Notes: a model not told the origin generated them from the sequence alone. A DNA stretch of 64,000 nt from Pomphorhynchus laevis (GCA_012934845.2 WNNJ02003140.1:1-64000); one strand, 5' to 3'; positions 1 through 12,900 are shown, numbered from the stretch's first letter. A program made the numbers and translations.

Positions 1-345
1 CACCATCCACATCCGCATCAAACTCCGCCTTCTTCTCGTTACCTTTCGTCTCATCGCTGTCGGCTCCCCATCGTTCATCAACCTTCCTTTCTTAGACGAT
101 ACTCGCCCACCTCGCTATCGCTTCGTTCCTGTCATACCCTCTTACTCCACGTTCCTAATTACTCCAACAACTACGGTCTCCGATCCTTCCTCGTCGCCGC
201 CTCACTCGCCTGGAATCAACTCCCTCTCGACGTCCGCCGCGCCCCCTCCTTTATCACATTCAAACACCTCCTCCGTTCACACCTTCTCGACACCTGATTC
301 ACAGTCTTGTTTTGTTGTGGTCATGTAAGCGTGCGCTGGCACGCA
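1..345 (+). mobile_element. LINE 3' end, CR1/L2-like (fragment)
   Basis: The last part of a non-LTR retrotransposon reverse transcriptase ORF. One frame reads SNNYGLRSFLVAASLAWNQL and then a DVRRAPSFITFK stretch, ending LLDT and stop. This asymmetric 'RSF..AA...WN.LP..R....F..FK' tail is typical of the C-terminus of CR1/L2-group LINE proteins. A 3' UTR with an AATAAA-like end follows. The left part lies outside the window. The element ends where a different retroelement fragment begins (about 355). A second copy of the same family sits at 1026-1598 and an older one at 15950-17010. The clade is inferred from the tail motif only. Confidence 0.6.
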
Positions 346-354
346 TTTGCCACG

Positions 355-840
355 TTAAAATAAATCCTTTTTTATTTTATCTTCGTATTTTGATCTTTTT
401 CGAGTCTCGTGGTACTTGAAAACACTAACTGTTGATGAAGGGTACGAAACGGCGTGGTTATTAAAGATAGTGACGTCAAAAAACGTCCGTTCGAATCGAC
501 TCTCATATAATCTGCTGCAAACAACGTCGAGACGTGCTCCCTCCTCACGACATATTGTGGGTTTCTCAAACCTTACGTTATCATTGACTCGCTCCAAAAC
601 AGGCTCGAGCCCTACTCCATTACAAACAGTGGTCAACTCTCAGGCAAAGATATTTCTGACCTCGTTATGGCGTATGATCTGAAAACCACCACGCTTACAT
701 TGCAAAAGATGCGATAGGTTCGCACCATCATCGCATGCACAGCGGGAAGGAAGGCCGTCTGGATCCCATCCATATCTAGTTGCTAAACCGTCCCGGAATT
801 CGTTTGGCGTAAGACCAAAATTGTGGTGTTTGATAGGACG
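355..840 (-). pseudogene. Retroelement polyprotein C-terminal fragment (nuclease-like)
   Basis: Read on the minus strand the segment is continuous with a C-terminal module I recognise from invertebrate retroelement polyproteins. In order it shows LTPNEFRDGLATRYGW, a CACDD...HLLQCKRGGF cysteine/histidine pair, RHNEVRNIF, and then EGARLDVV...FERTFFDVTIFN followed by a basic RKRSKYEDK stretch. The D...FFDV.(I/V)FN spacing resembles a PD-(D/E)XK nuclease core, which is an inference. The open part spans 355-636 and a stop interrupts the frame just upstream. The reverse transcriptase that should precede it is absent, so this is a truncated relic. I cannot name the family with certainty. Confidence 0.5.
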
Positions 841-869
841 TGCGCTTAACCAAGCGGACGTCCTTAACC

Positions 870-1025
870 AATATTATATTATATTATTAAATTAATAATA
901 ATTTAATAATTTAATATTAATTAAATTTTAATATTAATTAAATTTTTATTATTTAAAAATTTAATTAATATTAAATTTTTAAATTTAAATTTTTAATTAA
1001 ATTTTTAAATATATATTAATATCTG
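870..1025. repeat. AT-only low-complexity stretch
   Basis: Almost pure A/T, made of overlapping TTAATATTAATTAAA words that are partly self-complementary. It separates the retroelement fragment from the next LINE copy. No gene is seen in it. Confidence 0.8.
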
Positions 1026-1598
1026 CTCCCTTATTGACTTCCGTTCCTGTATGTCTCTTCTTTCATCGCTTATTTTCCCTAAAATCGATTACTGCCTTAG
1101 CCTTTTCTCAAATTCTCAAAATCCATCATCCTACCCCTACAACGCATAATCAACAACGCCGTTCAAGTGCTCTTTCGTCTCCGTCGCTTCGACCACACAT
1201 CCACATATCTTGCCCAACTCTCCTGGCCAACCATCCACATTTGCATCAAACTCCGCCTTCTCGTAACTTTTCGTATCATCGCTGTCGGCTCCCCATCTTT
1301 CATCAGCCTTCCTTTCTTAGAAGGCACTCGCCCTACCTCGCTATTGCTGCGTTCCCGTCTTACCATCTTACTTCACGTTCCCAATTACTCCAACAACTAC
1401 GGTCTTTGATCCTTCCTAGTTGCCGCCTCACTCACCTGGAATCAACTAATCTAGACGTTCGCCGCGCTCCCTCCTTTATCACATTCAAACACCTCCTCTG
1501 TTCACACCTTCTCGACACATGATTTACATTTTTGTTTTGTTGTGGTCATGTAAGCGTGCGCTGGTATGCATTTGCCACGTTAAATAAATCTTTTTTTA
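1026..1598 (+). mobile_element. LINE 3' end, CR1/L2-like (second copy, 5'-truncated)
   Basis: Same family as the copy at 1-345 but extending further upstream. Readable pieces are SSLIFPKIDYCLSLFS, then VQVLFRLRRFDHTSTYLAQL and, near the end, DVRRAPSFITFKHL and LLDT plus stop. The reading frame changes at least twice, so it is not a working gene. The 3' UTR with the phrase GTGGTCATGTAAGCGTGCGCTG matches the first copy nearly base for base, and the element ends about 1598 where the LTR element begins. Truncation at the 5' side is typical of LINE insertion. Confidence 0.6.
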
Positions 1599-3832
1599 AC
1601 GTCATTCAGAGAGAATGGAAAATTTGATGTTCGAACAAAATGATACATAGGGTTGCGCTATGATGGCAAAGTTAGTCGTGAATATCTTTTAACCTTCGTT
1701 GTTTTATGTTGGTGTGCGACGATCTTATAAACAGAAACCACTACAGGTTTTATACAACAATCTACAAATAGAGTTAGTCAATAAAATATAATAGTTCAAT
1801 CATCACACTACATATTATGACACTACATATTATATCTCTTGAGAGCATATCTGCAGCATATCTATCTGTCCTGCGTGATACTTAATATCGAACTGGTATT
1901 CGGAAAGCTCGAGTCTCTATCTTAGAATATTATCATTTTTATATTGCTTTTGTTTAGGGCAAACATGAGCAACACAAATCGTTGATCTATTACGATGGTT
2001 AATTCTTTTCCCAGATAGATAATGAATCAATGTTTTATCGCTTCAACAATAGTCAGAACCTCTTTCTCAATTGACGAAAATTTCTGAGAATTATGATCAA
2101 ATAAACAAGAGAAGAAAGCAACAGTATTTCTTTTGTGCGACAATGAAGCTTTAAAAGCATTATCACTTGCATATGATTCATCAATGAAATGAAGGTAATA
2201 ATACAGGAACATGATTAAGCTAAGTTTTAGTGATTTCTGATCGTTTGCAATCAGTAAAGATTGCAAATCGGTTTTACTCCATTGGGTCGAGTGAAACACT
2301 CTATTATCGATTAGATAATTCAAGATTTGAATGTTCTCAACTCCAAAAACGTATTTAGATGTATTAAATGTGATATTGTAATGTTTTGTGACATACACGA
2401 ACCTCTGTAGATTATAAAAATTTGTAAATCAGAAATTTGGGCCAGGCAACTTACAACTATTTCACTAGCGATGTCATGATATGCGAAGGCAAACTGGAAA
2501 ATTGTATACATTTCTATTAGAGTGAGCAGGTATTGCTTTTTGTTCCATGTGAGTAGTAGTCCCTTAAAATCCATTGATAGCCTTTCAAACGGCTTACTTG
2601 TCTTAATTAATTTCGCCTCTGTAGGTTTAAAAACTGTGGTTTGAATGAGGCACTACTAGAACACTAATGCCTTAACGTCGTTCAGAGAGAATGGAAAATT
2701 TGATGTTCGAACAAAATGATACATACGGGTTGTGCTATGATGACAAAGTTGGTCGTGAATATCTTTTAACCTTCGTATATCATATATTTTATGTTGGTGT
2801 GCGATGATCTTATAAACAGAAATCGCTTTCTATACTAAAATATAATAGTGCAATCATAACATTCCCCCACCCGTGTATTAGTAACAACAGCTTTTCCCGA
2901 GAACTTGACCCCGTAAAGAACGTTCCGGCATGAATTTGAAAACATCATCTTCATCGGTCTTCACTAGGGGGATCGAGTCAAGTGCCCCTTCGTGTTGGAT
3001 ATTAACATTACGACCTGGGTTCTAAATGTTTTAAGAGTAATCATTCTTGTCAATGACTTTCTGACTCCGAGAACGTGTTTAATCACCGAGACTTTCCACA
3101 ACAGCCTCTTTCGTATTGGTCGAATAATGTGATGGAGCGAGATCGGATGTCGACACTGTTGCTTTCTTCCCATTAAGATAACAGATTCTTGCATAATTCG
3201 GATTTAAACTCACAATTTCGATGGGCACCACCAGAGGATCTGATTTGGTTTGTCTGACGAAGTTTCAAAGTAAAGCAGGAGCAGGCATTTGCCAGCTAAG
3301 GATATAGTATCCGATGTTCGATTTCCTTGAAAAGTTGAAGATCATTCAGTGAAAATTTGTTGGCGTTCATGAGTAGCCGAATTTTTACAGAGAAAAGCGG
3401 AATCAAGACACTTTTATATGAAAACAATCCAACTGATTGCTTAAGTGATCTTAGTGGGAGCAGCCAGTTGAATAAAGGGTTGTAATTGTTCAGGGTCAGG
3501 TTTTATTTCTCCATTGCAGATCAGGTAGCCAAGATATTAAAGTAGTGTAATCAAGTATGTGCATTTCGATTCATTAAATTTCATGCGGTACTTTCGGATG
3601 ACCACACGAAAGTCTTTAAGATTATTTTCATGCTCTTGTTGATATTATCCAGCAACCACGATATCATCGATGTACACATATGTAGATTTAAAGTAGTATT
3701 CTGAAATAATATTATTAATAATCCTTGAAAAGGCGGCCACTGAGATCGTTAGACCAAATAGTATTCTTTTATGCTGATATAGCTGTCCATTCGCTTCAAA
3801 CTTCGTGTACGATTGATCATGCTCAGATATTT
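1597..3832 (-). mobile_element. Ty3/gypsy LTR retrotransposon fossil (rearranged, broken)
   Basis: A decayed LTR element on the minus strand. Two related segments in the same orientation (about 1597-1812 and 2667-2862) look like LTR copies. The second is preceded, in element orientation, by a purine run (GGGTGGGGGAA) that fits a polypurine tract. Between and beyond them are pol remnants: an RT palm with a YIDD box near 3660, an RT/RNase H piece at 2027-2398 ending IEKEVLTIVEAIK, and an integrase-like piece at 2320-2574. The parts are not in the usual order, so at least two copies or deletions are mixed. It carries many breaks and looks old. The 16-bp satellite abuts its RT region. Confidence 0.65.
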
Positions 3833-6800
3833 GAAGGTGGAGATATTTGGGGGTGGATATATTTGGAGGTGGAGATATTTGGAGGTGGAGATATTTGGAG
3901 GTGGAGATATTTGGAGGTGGAGATATTTGGAGGTGGAGATATTTGGAGGTGGAGATATTTGGAGGTGGAGATATTTGGAGGTGGAGATATTTGGAGGTGG
4001 AGATATTTGGAGGTGGAGATATTTGGAGGTGGAGATATTTGGAGGTGGAGATATTTGGAGGTGGAGATATTTGGAGGTGGAGATATTTGGAGGTGGAGAT
4101 ATTTGGAGGTGGAGATATTTGGAGGTGGAGATATTTGGAGGTGGAGATATTTGGAGGTGGAGATATTTGGAGGTGGAGATATTTGGAGGTGGAGATATTT
4201 GGAGGTGGAGATATTTGGAGGTGGAGATATTTGGAGGTGGAGATATTTGGAGGTGGAGATATTTGGAGGTGGAGATATTTGGAGGTGGAGATATTTGGAG
4301 GTGGAGATATTTGGAGGTGGAGATATTTGGAGGTGGAGATATTTGGAGGTGGAGATATTTGGAGGTGGAGATATTTGGAGGTGGAGATATTTGGAGGTGG
4401 AGATATTTGGAGGTGGAGATATTTGGAGGTGGAGATATTTGGAGGTGGAGATATTTGGAGGTGGAGATATTTGGAGGTGGAGATATTTGGAGGTGGAGAT
4501 ATTTGGAGGTGGAGATATTTGGAGGTGGAGATATTTGGAGGTGGAGATATTTGGAGGTGGAGATATTTGGAGGTGGAGATATTTGGAGGTGGAGATATTT
4601 GGAGGTGGAGATATTTGGAGGTGGAGATATTTGGAGGTGGAGATATTTGGAGGTGGAGATATTTGGAGGTGGAGATATTTGGAGGTGGAGATATTTGGAG
4701 GTGGAGATATTTGGAGGTGGAGATATTTGGAGGTGGAGATATTTGGAGGTGGAGATATTTGGAGGTGGAGATATTTGGAGGTGGAGATATTTGGAGGTGG
4801 AGATATTTGGAGGTGGAGATATTTGGAGGTGGAGATATTTGGAGGTGGAGATATTTGGAGGTGGAGATATTTGGAGGTGGAGATATTTGGAGGTGGAGAT
4901 ATTTGGAGGTGGAGATATTTGGAGGTGGAGATATTTGGAGGTGGAGATATTTGGAGGTGGAGATATTTGGAGGTGGAGATATTTGGAGGTGGAGATATTT
5001 GGAGGTGGAGATATTTGGAGGTGGAGATATTTGGAGGTGGAGATATTTGGAGGTGGAGATATTTGGAGGTGGAGATATTTGGAGGTGGAGATATTTGGAG
5101 GTGGAGATATTTGGAGGTGGAGATATTTGGAGGTGGAGATATTTGGAGGTGGAGATATTTGGAGGTGGAGATATTTGGAGGTGGAGATATTTGGAGGTGG
5201 AGATATTTGGAGGTGGAGATATTTGGAGGTGGAGATATTTGGAGGTGGAGATATTTGGAGGTGGAGATATTTGGAGGTGGAGATATTTGGAGGTGGAGAT
5301 ATTTGGAGGTGGAGATATTTGGAGGTGGAGATATTTGGAGGTGGAGATATTTGGAGGTGGAGATATTTGGAGGTGGAGATATTTGGAGGTGGAGATATTT
5401 GGAGGTGGAGATATTTGGAGGTGGAGATATTTGGAGGTGGAGATATTTGGAGGTGGAGATATTTGGAGGTGGAGATATTTGGAGGTGGAGATATTTGGAG
5501 GTGGAGATATTTGGAGGTGGAGATATTTGGAGGTGGAGATATTTGGAGGTGGAGATATTTGGAGGTGGAGATATTTGGAGGTGGAGATATTTGGAGGTGG
5601 AGATATTTGGAGGTGGAGATATTTGGAGGTGGAGATATTTGGAGGTGGAGATATTTGGAGGTGGAGATATTTGGAGGTGGAGATATTTGGAGGTGGAGAT
5701 ATTTGGAGGTGGAGATATTTGGAGGTGGAGATATTTGGAGGTGGAGATATTTGGAGGTGGAGATATTTGGAGGTGGAGATATTTGGAGGTGGAGATATTT
5801 GGAGGTGGAGATATTTGGAGGTGGAGATATTTGGAGGTGGAGATATTTGGAGGTGGAGATATTTGGAGGTGGAGATATTTGGAGGTGGAGATATTTGGAG
5901 GTGGAGATATTTGGAGGTGGAGATATTTGGAGGTGGAGATATTTGGAGGTGGAGATATTTGGAGGTGGAGATATTTGGAGGTGGAGATATTTGGAGGTGG
6001 AGATATTTGGAGGTGGAGATATTTGGAGGTGGAGATATTTGGAGGTGGAGATATTTGGAGGTGGAGATATTTGGAGGTGGAGATATTTGGAGGTGGAGAT
6101 ATTTGGAGGTGGAGATATTTGGAGGTGGAGATATTTGGAGGTGGAGATATTTGGAGGTGGAGATATTTGGAGGTGGAGATATTTGGAGGTGGAGATATTT
6201 GGAGGTGGAGATATTTGGAGGTGGAGATATTTGGAGGTGGAGATATTTGGAGGTGGAGATATTTGGAGGTGGAGATATTTGGAGGTGGAGATATTTGGAG
6301 GTGGAGATATTTGGAGGTGGAGATATTTGGAGGTGGAGATATTTGGAGGTGGAGATATTTGGAGGTGGAGATATTTGGAGGTGGAGATATTTGGAGGTGG
6401 AGATATTTGGAGGTGGAGATATTTGGAGGTGGAGATATTTGGAGGTGGAGATATTTGGAGGTGGAGATATTTGGAGGTGGAGATATTTGGAGGTGGAGAT
6501 ATTTGGAGGTGGAGATATTTGGAGGTGGAGATATTTGGAGGTGGAGATATTTGGAGGTGGAGATATTTGGAGGTGGAGATATTTGGAGGTGGAGATATTT
6601 GGAGGTGGAGATATTTGGAGGTGGAGATATTTGGAGGTGGAGATATTTGGAGGTGGAGATATTTGGAGGTGGAGATATTTGGAGGTGGAGATATTTGGAG
6701 GTGGAGATATTTGGAGGTGGAGATATTTGGAGGTGGAGATATTTGGAGGTGGAGATATTTGGAGGTGGAGATATTTGGAGGTGGAGATATTTGGAGGTGG

Positions 6801-9368
6801 AGATATTTGGAGGTGGAGATATTTGGAGGTGGAGATATTTGGAGGTGGAGATATTTGGAGGTGGAGATATTTGGAGGTGGAGATATTTGGAGGTGGAGAT
6901 ATTTGGAGGTGGAGATATTTGGAGGTGGAGATATTTGGAGGTGGAGATATTTGGAGGTGGAGATATTTGGAGGTGGAGATATTTGGAGGTGGAGATATTT
7001 GGAGGTGGAGATATTTGGAGGTGGAGATATTTGGAGGTGGAGATATTTGGAGGTGGAGATATTTGGAGGTGGAGATATTTGGAGGTGGAGATATTTGGAG
7101 GTGGAGATATTTGGAGGTGGAGATATTTGGAGGTGGAGATATTTGGAGGTGGAGATATTTGGAGGTGGAGATATTTGGAGGTGGAGATATTTGGAGGTGG
7201 AGATATTTGGAGGTGGAGATATTTGGAGGTGGAGATATTTGGAGGTGGAGATATTTGGAGGTGGAGATATTTGGAGGTGGAGATATTTGGAGGTGGAGAT
7301 ATTTGGAGGTGGAGATATTTGGAGGTGGAGATATTTGGAGGTGGAGATATTTGGAGGTGGAGATATTTGGAGGTGGAGATATTTGGAGGTGGAGATATTT
7401 GGAGGTGGAGATATTTGGAGGTGGAGATATTTGGAGGTGGAGATATTTGGAGGTGGAGATATTTGGAGGTGGAGATATTTGGAGGTGGAGATATTTGGAG
7501 GTGGAGATATTTGGAGGTGGAGATATTTGGAGGTGGAGATATTTGGAGGTGGAGATATTTGGAGGTGGAGATATTTGGAGGTGGAGATATTTGGAGGTGG
7601 AGATATTTGGAGGTGGAGATATTTGGAGGTGGAGATATTTGGAGGTGGAGATATTTGGAGGTGGAGATATTTGGAGGTGGAGATATTTGGAGGTGGAGAT
7701 ATTTGGAGGTGGAGATATTTGGAGGTGGAGATATTTGGAGGTGGAGATATTTGGAGGTGGAGATATTTGGAGGTGGAGATATTTGGAGGTGGAGATATTT
7801 GGAGGTGGAGATATTTGGAGGTGGAGATATTTGGAGGTGGAGATATTTGGAGGTGGAGATATTTGGAGGTGGAGATATTTGGAGGTGGAGATATTTGGAG
7901 GTGGAGATATTTGGAGGTGGAGATATTTGGAGGTGGAGATATTTGGAGGTGGAGATATTTGGAGGTGGAGATATTTGGAGGTGGAGATATTTGGAGGTGG
8001 AGATATTTGGAGGTGGAGATATTTGGAGGTGGAGATATTTGGAGGTGGAGATATTTGGAGGTGGAGATATTTGGAGGTGGAGATATTTGGAGGTGGAGAT
8101 ATTTGGAGGTGGAGATATTTGGAGGTGGAGATATTTGGAGGTGGAGATATTTGGAGGTGGAGATATTTGGAGGTGGAGATATTTGGAGGTGGAGATATTT
8201 GGAGGTGGAGATATTTGGAGGTGGAGATATTTGGAGGTGGAGATATTTGGAGGTGGAGATATTTGGAGGTGGAGATATTTGGAGGTGGAGATATTTGGAG
8301 GTGGAGATATTTGGAGGTGGAGATATTTGGAGGTGGAGATATTTGGAGGTGGAGATATTTGGAGGTGGAGATATTTGGAGGTGGAGATATTTGGAGGTGG
8401 AGATATTTGGAGGTGGAGATATTTGGAGGTGGAGATATTTGGAGGTGGAGATATTTGGAGGTGGAGATATTTGGAGGTGGAGATATTTGGAGGTGGAGAT
8501 ATTTGGAGGTGGAGATATTTGGAGGTGGAGATATTTGGAGGTGGAGATATTTGGAGGTGGAGATATTTGGAGGTGGAGATATTTGGAGGTGGAGATATTT
8601 GGAGGTGGAGATATTTGGAGGTGGAGATATTTGGAGGTGGAGATATTTGGAGGTGGAGATATTTGGAGGTGGAGATATTTGGAGGTGGAGATATTTGGAG
8701 GTGGAGATATTTGGAGGTGGAGATATTTGGAGGTGGAGATATTTGGAGGTGGAGATATTTGGAGGTGGAGATATTTGGAGGTGGAGATATTTGGAGGTGG
8801 AGATATTTGGAGGTGGAGATATTTGGAGGTGGAGATATTTGGAGGTGGAGATATTTGGAGGTGGAGATATTTGGAGGTGGAGATATTTGGAGGTGGAGAT
8901 ATTTGGAGGTGGAGATATTTGGAGGTGGAGATATTTGGAGGTGGAGATATTTGGAGGTGGAGATATTTGGAGGTGGAGATATTTGGAGGTGGAGATATTT
9001 GGAGGTGGAGATATTTGGAGGTGGAGATATTTGGAGGTGGAGATATTTGGAGGTGGAGATATTTGGAGGTGGAGATATTTGGAGGTGGAGATATTTGGAG
9101 GTGGAGATATTTGGAGGTGGAGATATTTGGAGGTGGAGATATTTGGAGGTGGAGATATTTGGAGGTGGAGATATTTGGAGGTGGAGATATTTGGAGGTGG
9201 AGATATTTGGAGGTGGAGATATTTGGAGGTGGAGATATTTGGAGGTGGAGATATTTGGAGGTGGAGATATTTGGAGGTGGAGATATTTGGAGGTGGAGAT
9301 ATTTGGAGGTGGAGATATTTGGAGGTGGAGATATTTGGAGGTGGAGATTATTGGAGGTGGAGATATTT
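3833..9368. repeat. Giant 16-bp tandem array, 346 copies
   Basis: The unit is GGAGGTGGAGATATTT. Counting in steps of 16 from 3833 gives exactly 346 units to 9368 with no change of register. Only units 1, 2 and 345 differ visibly from the consensus. The plus-strand unit has 7 G, 4 A, 5 T and no C, so the strand is cytosine-free for over 5 kb outside the edges. Three GG runs one base apart in each unit could form two-tier G-quadruplexes or stable R-loops (inference). Because 16 is not a multiple of 3 and no phase contains a stop, all frames stay open and give artefactual reading frames of about 1,850-1,936 codons. It lies between an LTR fossil and a LINE relic. Confidence 0.97.
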
Positions 9369-12300
9369 GTCACCCAGCTTCATCAGCGCGCCGTCTTCCG
9401 ACTGAGTTTCCTAAAGGCGTACTTGAGTTTTTCCAATTCAATTACATATGCTGGGCCCGTTTCATAGCCCACCTAGCTCTCTTCAGAATACGTGTATATA
9501 CAGTGGGTGAATTAGTCGGTGAATTCGCTTACTAATTCACCGTAAAGGTGAACCCAGATATTTTACTTGACTCGTAAAGATTGGAAGTGATTGAGGCTGC
9601 AAAATAGATGAGAGTGCAGATAGTGCTAGTCTCTTAAGTTTCTTTTTGGTGGTAGGGGCGTCATGAAAGACGACCTCCTGTAATTTCTTGGAGTTTAAAA
9701 TAAGATTGGATGTGGCTAACTGATCTTTTAGTCTTAGAAAGAAATGGCTTATATCCGAGACTATATATTTGCACCTACGTTCTGAAAACAGGGCTGTGGT
9801 ATCATCAACGTATACTACAAGATGATCACGTTTAAATGCCTTGAAAAGAACAATGGAGCTAGCAAGTATAAGATAGGATAAAGAGAATTAGACACACCCG
9901 TAATAAGGTAGAACTGTCACGCATCAGGGTCCTCTTCATAGTAGAACCGCATGGTGTACAGCAATATCTCCACCCTGTTAACAATTATCACGGGCAACCC
10001 GAGGGACCTGAGAGATAAGATATCGAAGGGAATGGAGATGCGGTCAAATGCAGGTGAAATGCCAAAGGAAAACAGTCAAAGTAAGCTGAGACAATTGTTT
10101 TGACAAAACTGATGCATTTCATCTATTGCTTAATGGACGGTGCCCTCATTTGACAAACCCATGAAAACTCGGTGGGATCAAGTTACTACTACTTAAATGG
10201 TCCCGAATTCTACGCGCAAACTCTTTTTCGTTGATGGAGATTAGAGAGTTTTGAATCGATATAGACCGCAGGTATTTAGGACATGAAACCGGATTACGTT
10301 TTGGTAAAAATATTCTTCGACTGATGTTGATGCGGCTACATCGGATGGTTAGGCTAACGGTATTGTGACAGCAACTTCTCTTCTTTGATTGGCTGTCAAA
10401 AGCTGACAAATCCGAGAGGAGAGTGGATCAATGTTTTTAGAGGTGCCCCGGAGTGGGCCCCAAGAATTAAGGATATCCGCAACGGATAAATCCCTGCTCC
10501 TGAAGTCAACCAACTGCGGAATTGTTGGGGAGAAAGCGTGGCGCTATAGTTAGGCAGAGCTATTGACTTTTCCAAAACTTTATCAACGCCTACGCTACCG
10601 ATCCATCCCGATGCCCTCTCCTGCCAGCGGACAAAATTCTTCTTCTTGAATATCTTCTAGAAGGAAGCCTGAGAGGGACTAAGGCTAGCAATACTCGACC
10701 TGTTCCTGCTCAGCTGCAGTCTATAGCTAGAACTTCAGTATATATTCGAGAGAGCATGCATGAAGGAAGCAGAGAGATTGGAAATACGTAGCATTTTAGC
10801 TAGGACCTTGTGTTTAGTCGTAGTGGGTCTGTAAATGCGACCTTTGTAGGTAGTCAAAAAGATCCCAGTAGCTTGTGAAGAGAGGTAGGAATTAAATTCG
10901 GTCAAACTCTCATTCCCTATCCTGGGGAAGAGTTGGATAGCTGCCTGAAATAAGGGCAGTCTAATAGGATTAAAGTGAAACCTCCTTCTAAGTAATGTAT
11001 CTTCATCAAGCCCACAGCTTATTAGGTCATGAGAGGTGGTCAGTTGTTGCCGTGACTGCTTAGTGCAAATGGGTTTTTGCAACTACGCCCTATGTCGCAG
11101 TAATATGTTGAGGAGTTAGTTTGTTGTTTAGCAATGAAATGTAGGGGATGTTGGTTTGTGAATAAGATAATCGTTCCAGGTTCTACGGAGTGCTGCATTC
11201 ATCCAACGACCAGTTCTTTCGTTAAAGTCACCGAGTAACTGTCGTAGCCGCTACCTAAAATACGGTTCAAGAGGTCCCGTTCCTGTGAATCTCCCCCGGC
11301 CGGATGTAGGCATTATCTAGGCTGATTCCTTTACGGTTCTTGACAAGTGTTATAAATAAGCAAGACATGGTAGGGCACGAGAAGTTAAGTAAGACGGAAG
11401 ACCTTAAGGAGCATTTAACTAGGGTTGAAAGCCCTTGAGATGAAAAAGAGTGAAGAGGGGGTTATGTACGGAGTGAAGTGTATGTAGATATGCTTTGGAA
11501 TAAATCGAGTAATGTCCAGGGTAGACGGATAGACTGTGTCTCCTAAAGACTATAACAACTGCATTTCTACCAGATAGAAGGCTAATGGCGGATGCACCTC
11601 CCCAATTTCACTGAAGGATATTCGATGAAAAATGATCTTGATAGCTTTCCATTGAGTTTATTTAACCGGAGTGGACGCCTACACGCCTGGTTATAATTAT
11701 AGATGGAAATGTCGCCTTTTCTGCCTCCCGTTCCAACAGGTGAAGACATTGGTTAATGGACATTATCTTAATTTTCTTTTTATTTAATATGGCCCAACTT
11801 AAGCTTTTACAGGCTCATTTCAAGGGTAGAATGAGCTTAGATGAGTCAGACTTTTTCTTTGATTTAGGACACTTCTTCTTAGAGGCCTTAACAGTTCCAA
11901 TAGGGAGAACTGAGAAATTCAGAAAGTCGATTAATTAAGGTTACAATCAGATTTTCAAAATGGGCACTTGAGGCTTGCAATTTATCGTCTATAATCATGA
12001 GAATTTCATGGTTAGACGGCTAGATTTCTAAGGCGGTTGATAAAGACACTGAAAGAGGCCGGCTTGGACATTAGACATATATGCCTCTTTTGATAATCTT
12101 TTAAGTGATTACACTTTTTAGACCACGCGGGGTTGTCCCCCCGCTGATGGAGCAATTTAGCCTTTCAACACAATTTCCGGAGTGAGCTGAAGATCCACAT
12201 ACCCTACATCTCTGGGTTATGACACAGCTAGAGGCCCAACGCCCCCCCCAGTTGTGACATTTATTGCAGTGTGTCATAACAGGGAATCTGTCTCTGCCAG

Positions 12301-12900
12301 AGAGAACTGTAAGTTATATCCAATAAAGGGGGTAGTATTCGTGGAGGTCATGATCTGAGCGACCTCAACCGATATATTACAGAAAGCAATTTGAATAGGA
12401 AATCCTTTCTTCCCAATTATAGATCGCACGGCTGTAATCTTAAAAAATCTCACTTTTCAGCAAAGTAATGTCTTACTTAGAAATGAACGGAGGAAAATTG
12501 TTAACTTTTAACGTCGTCAAAATAGATTTGTGTGAAATGGTAGCCATCTTAAAAAAGGAGTCATTGAAAAATTTCACGTATGCCTCTGCTAAGTCAGAAG
12601 TAGCAAATGATATCTTAATTTCTGTTTCATAGTATTTACACAGTTGAAAATAAGTCTTTTATTGTAAAAAGCGGCAAAACCTCTCAAAAAGTTATTGAAT
12701 AGATTTTTTCTATCAATCGGTTGTAGAAGCTTGATAACAATTAGATTATACAATTTGGGGATTGGGGGAAGTTCCCCATGAGGAAGACAATCAGAATAAG
12801 TTAAAGTATTAACCTTATTTCCTGCATCATTTTGCTGCGAATTGAAGGCTCCGACATATGACTTTTTTCGTTACGTAATAATAAAATAGTTAAAATCAAA
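9369..12900 (-). mobile_element. APE-type LINE, decayed copy A (I/Jockey supergroup)
   Basis: Minus-strand relative of the copies at 59.3-62.9 kb and 63.2-64 kb. From 5' to 3' on the minus strand I can follow an ORF1 remnant (about 12600-11760), the endonuclease region (about 11700-11100, poorly preserved), the EN-RT linker (10735-11082, with RIGNESLTEFNSYLSSQAT) and the RT (about 10700-9560). ORF1 includes a zinc knuckle near 12170-12290 of the form C-N-K-C...C...R-C-R-V-C...H....C. The RT part contains a PKRNPVSCPKYLRSISIQN-like block and the VYADDT region. Stops and frame changes are spread throughout. Its 3' end is cut off at the 16-bp array. Confidence 0.7.
12174..12295 (-). pseudogene. 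Zinc-knuckle part of LINE copy A ORF1
   Basis: The minus strand encodes two closely spaced cysteine clusters, THCNKCHNWGG...SSC and then RCRVCGSSAHSGNCVE. This is the CCHC zinc-knuckle arrangement of ORF1 proteins that bind LINE RNA. The matching stretch is absent from the otherwise better preserved copy B. The surrounding ORF1 frame is interrupted, so it is a relic. Confidence 0.5.

Noticed and set aside
420-470. TTGATGAAGGGTACGAAACGG resembling a hammerhead core
   Set aside because: C3 is replaced and the seven bases between the core strings cannot form stem II. It lies within the retroelement coding relic.
3725-9535. Open reading frames of about 1,850-1,936 codons on both strands
   Set aside because: They are produced by a 16-bp repeat without stop codons in any phase. 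All frames read the same repeating peptide, and there is no conserved protein.
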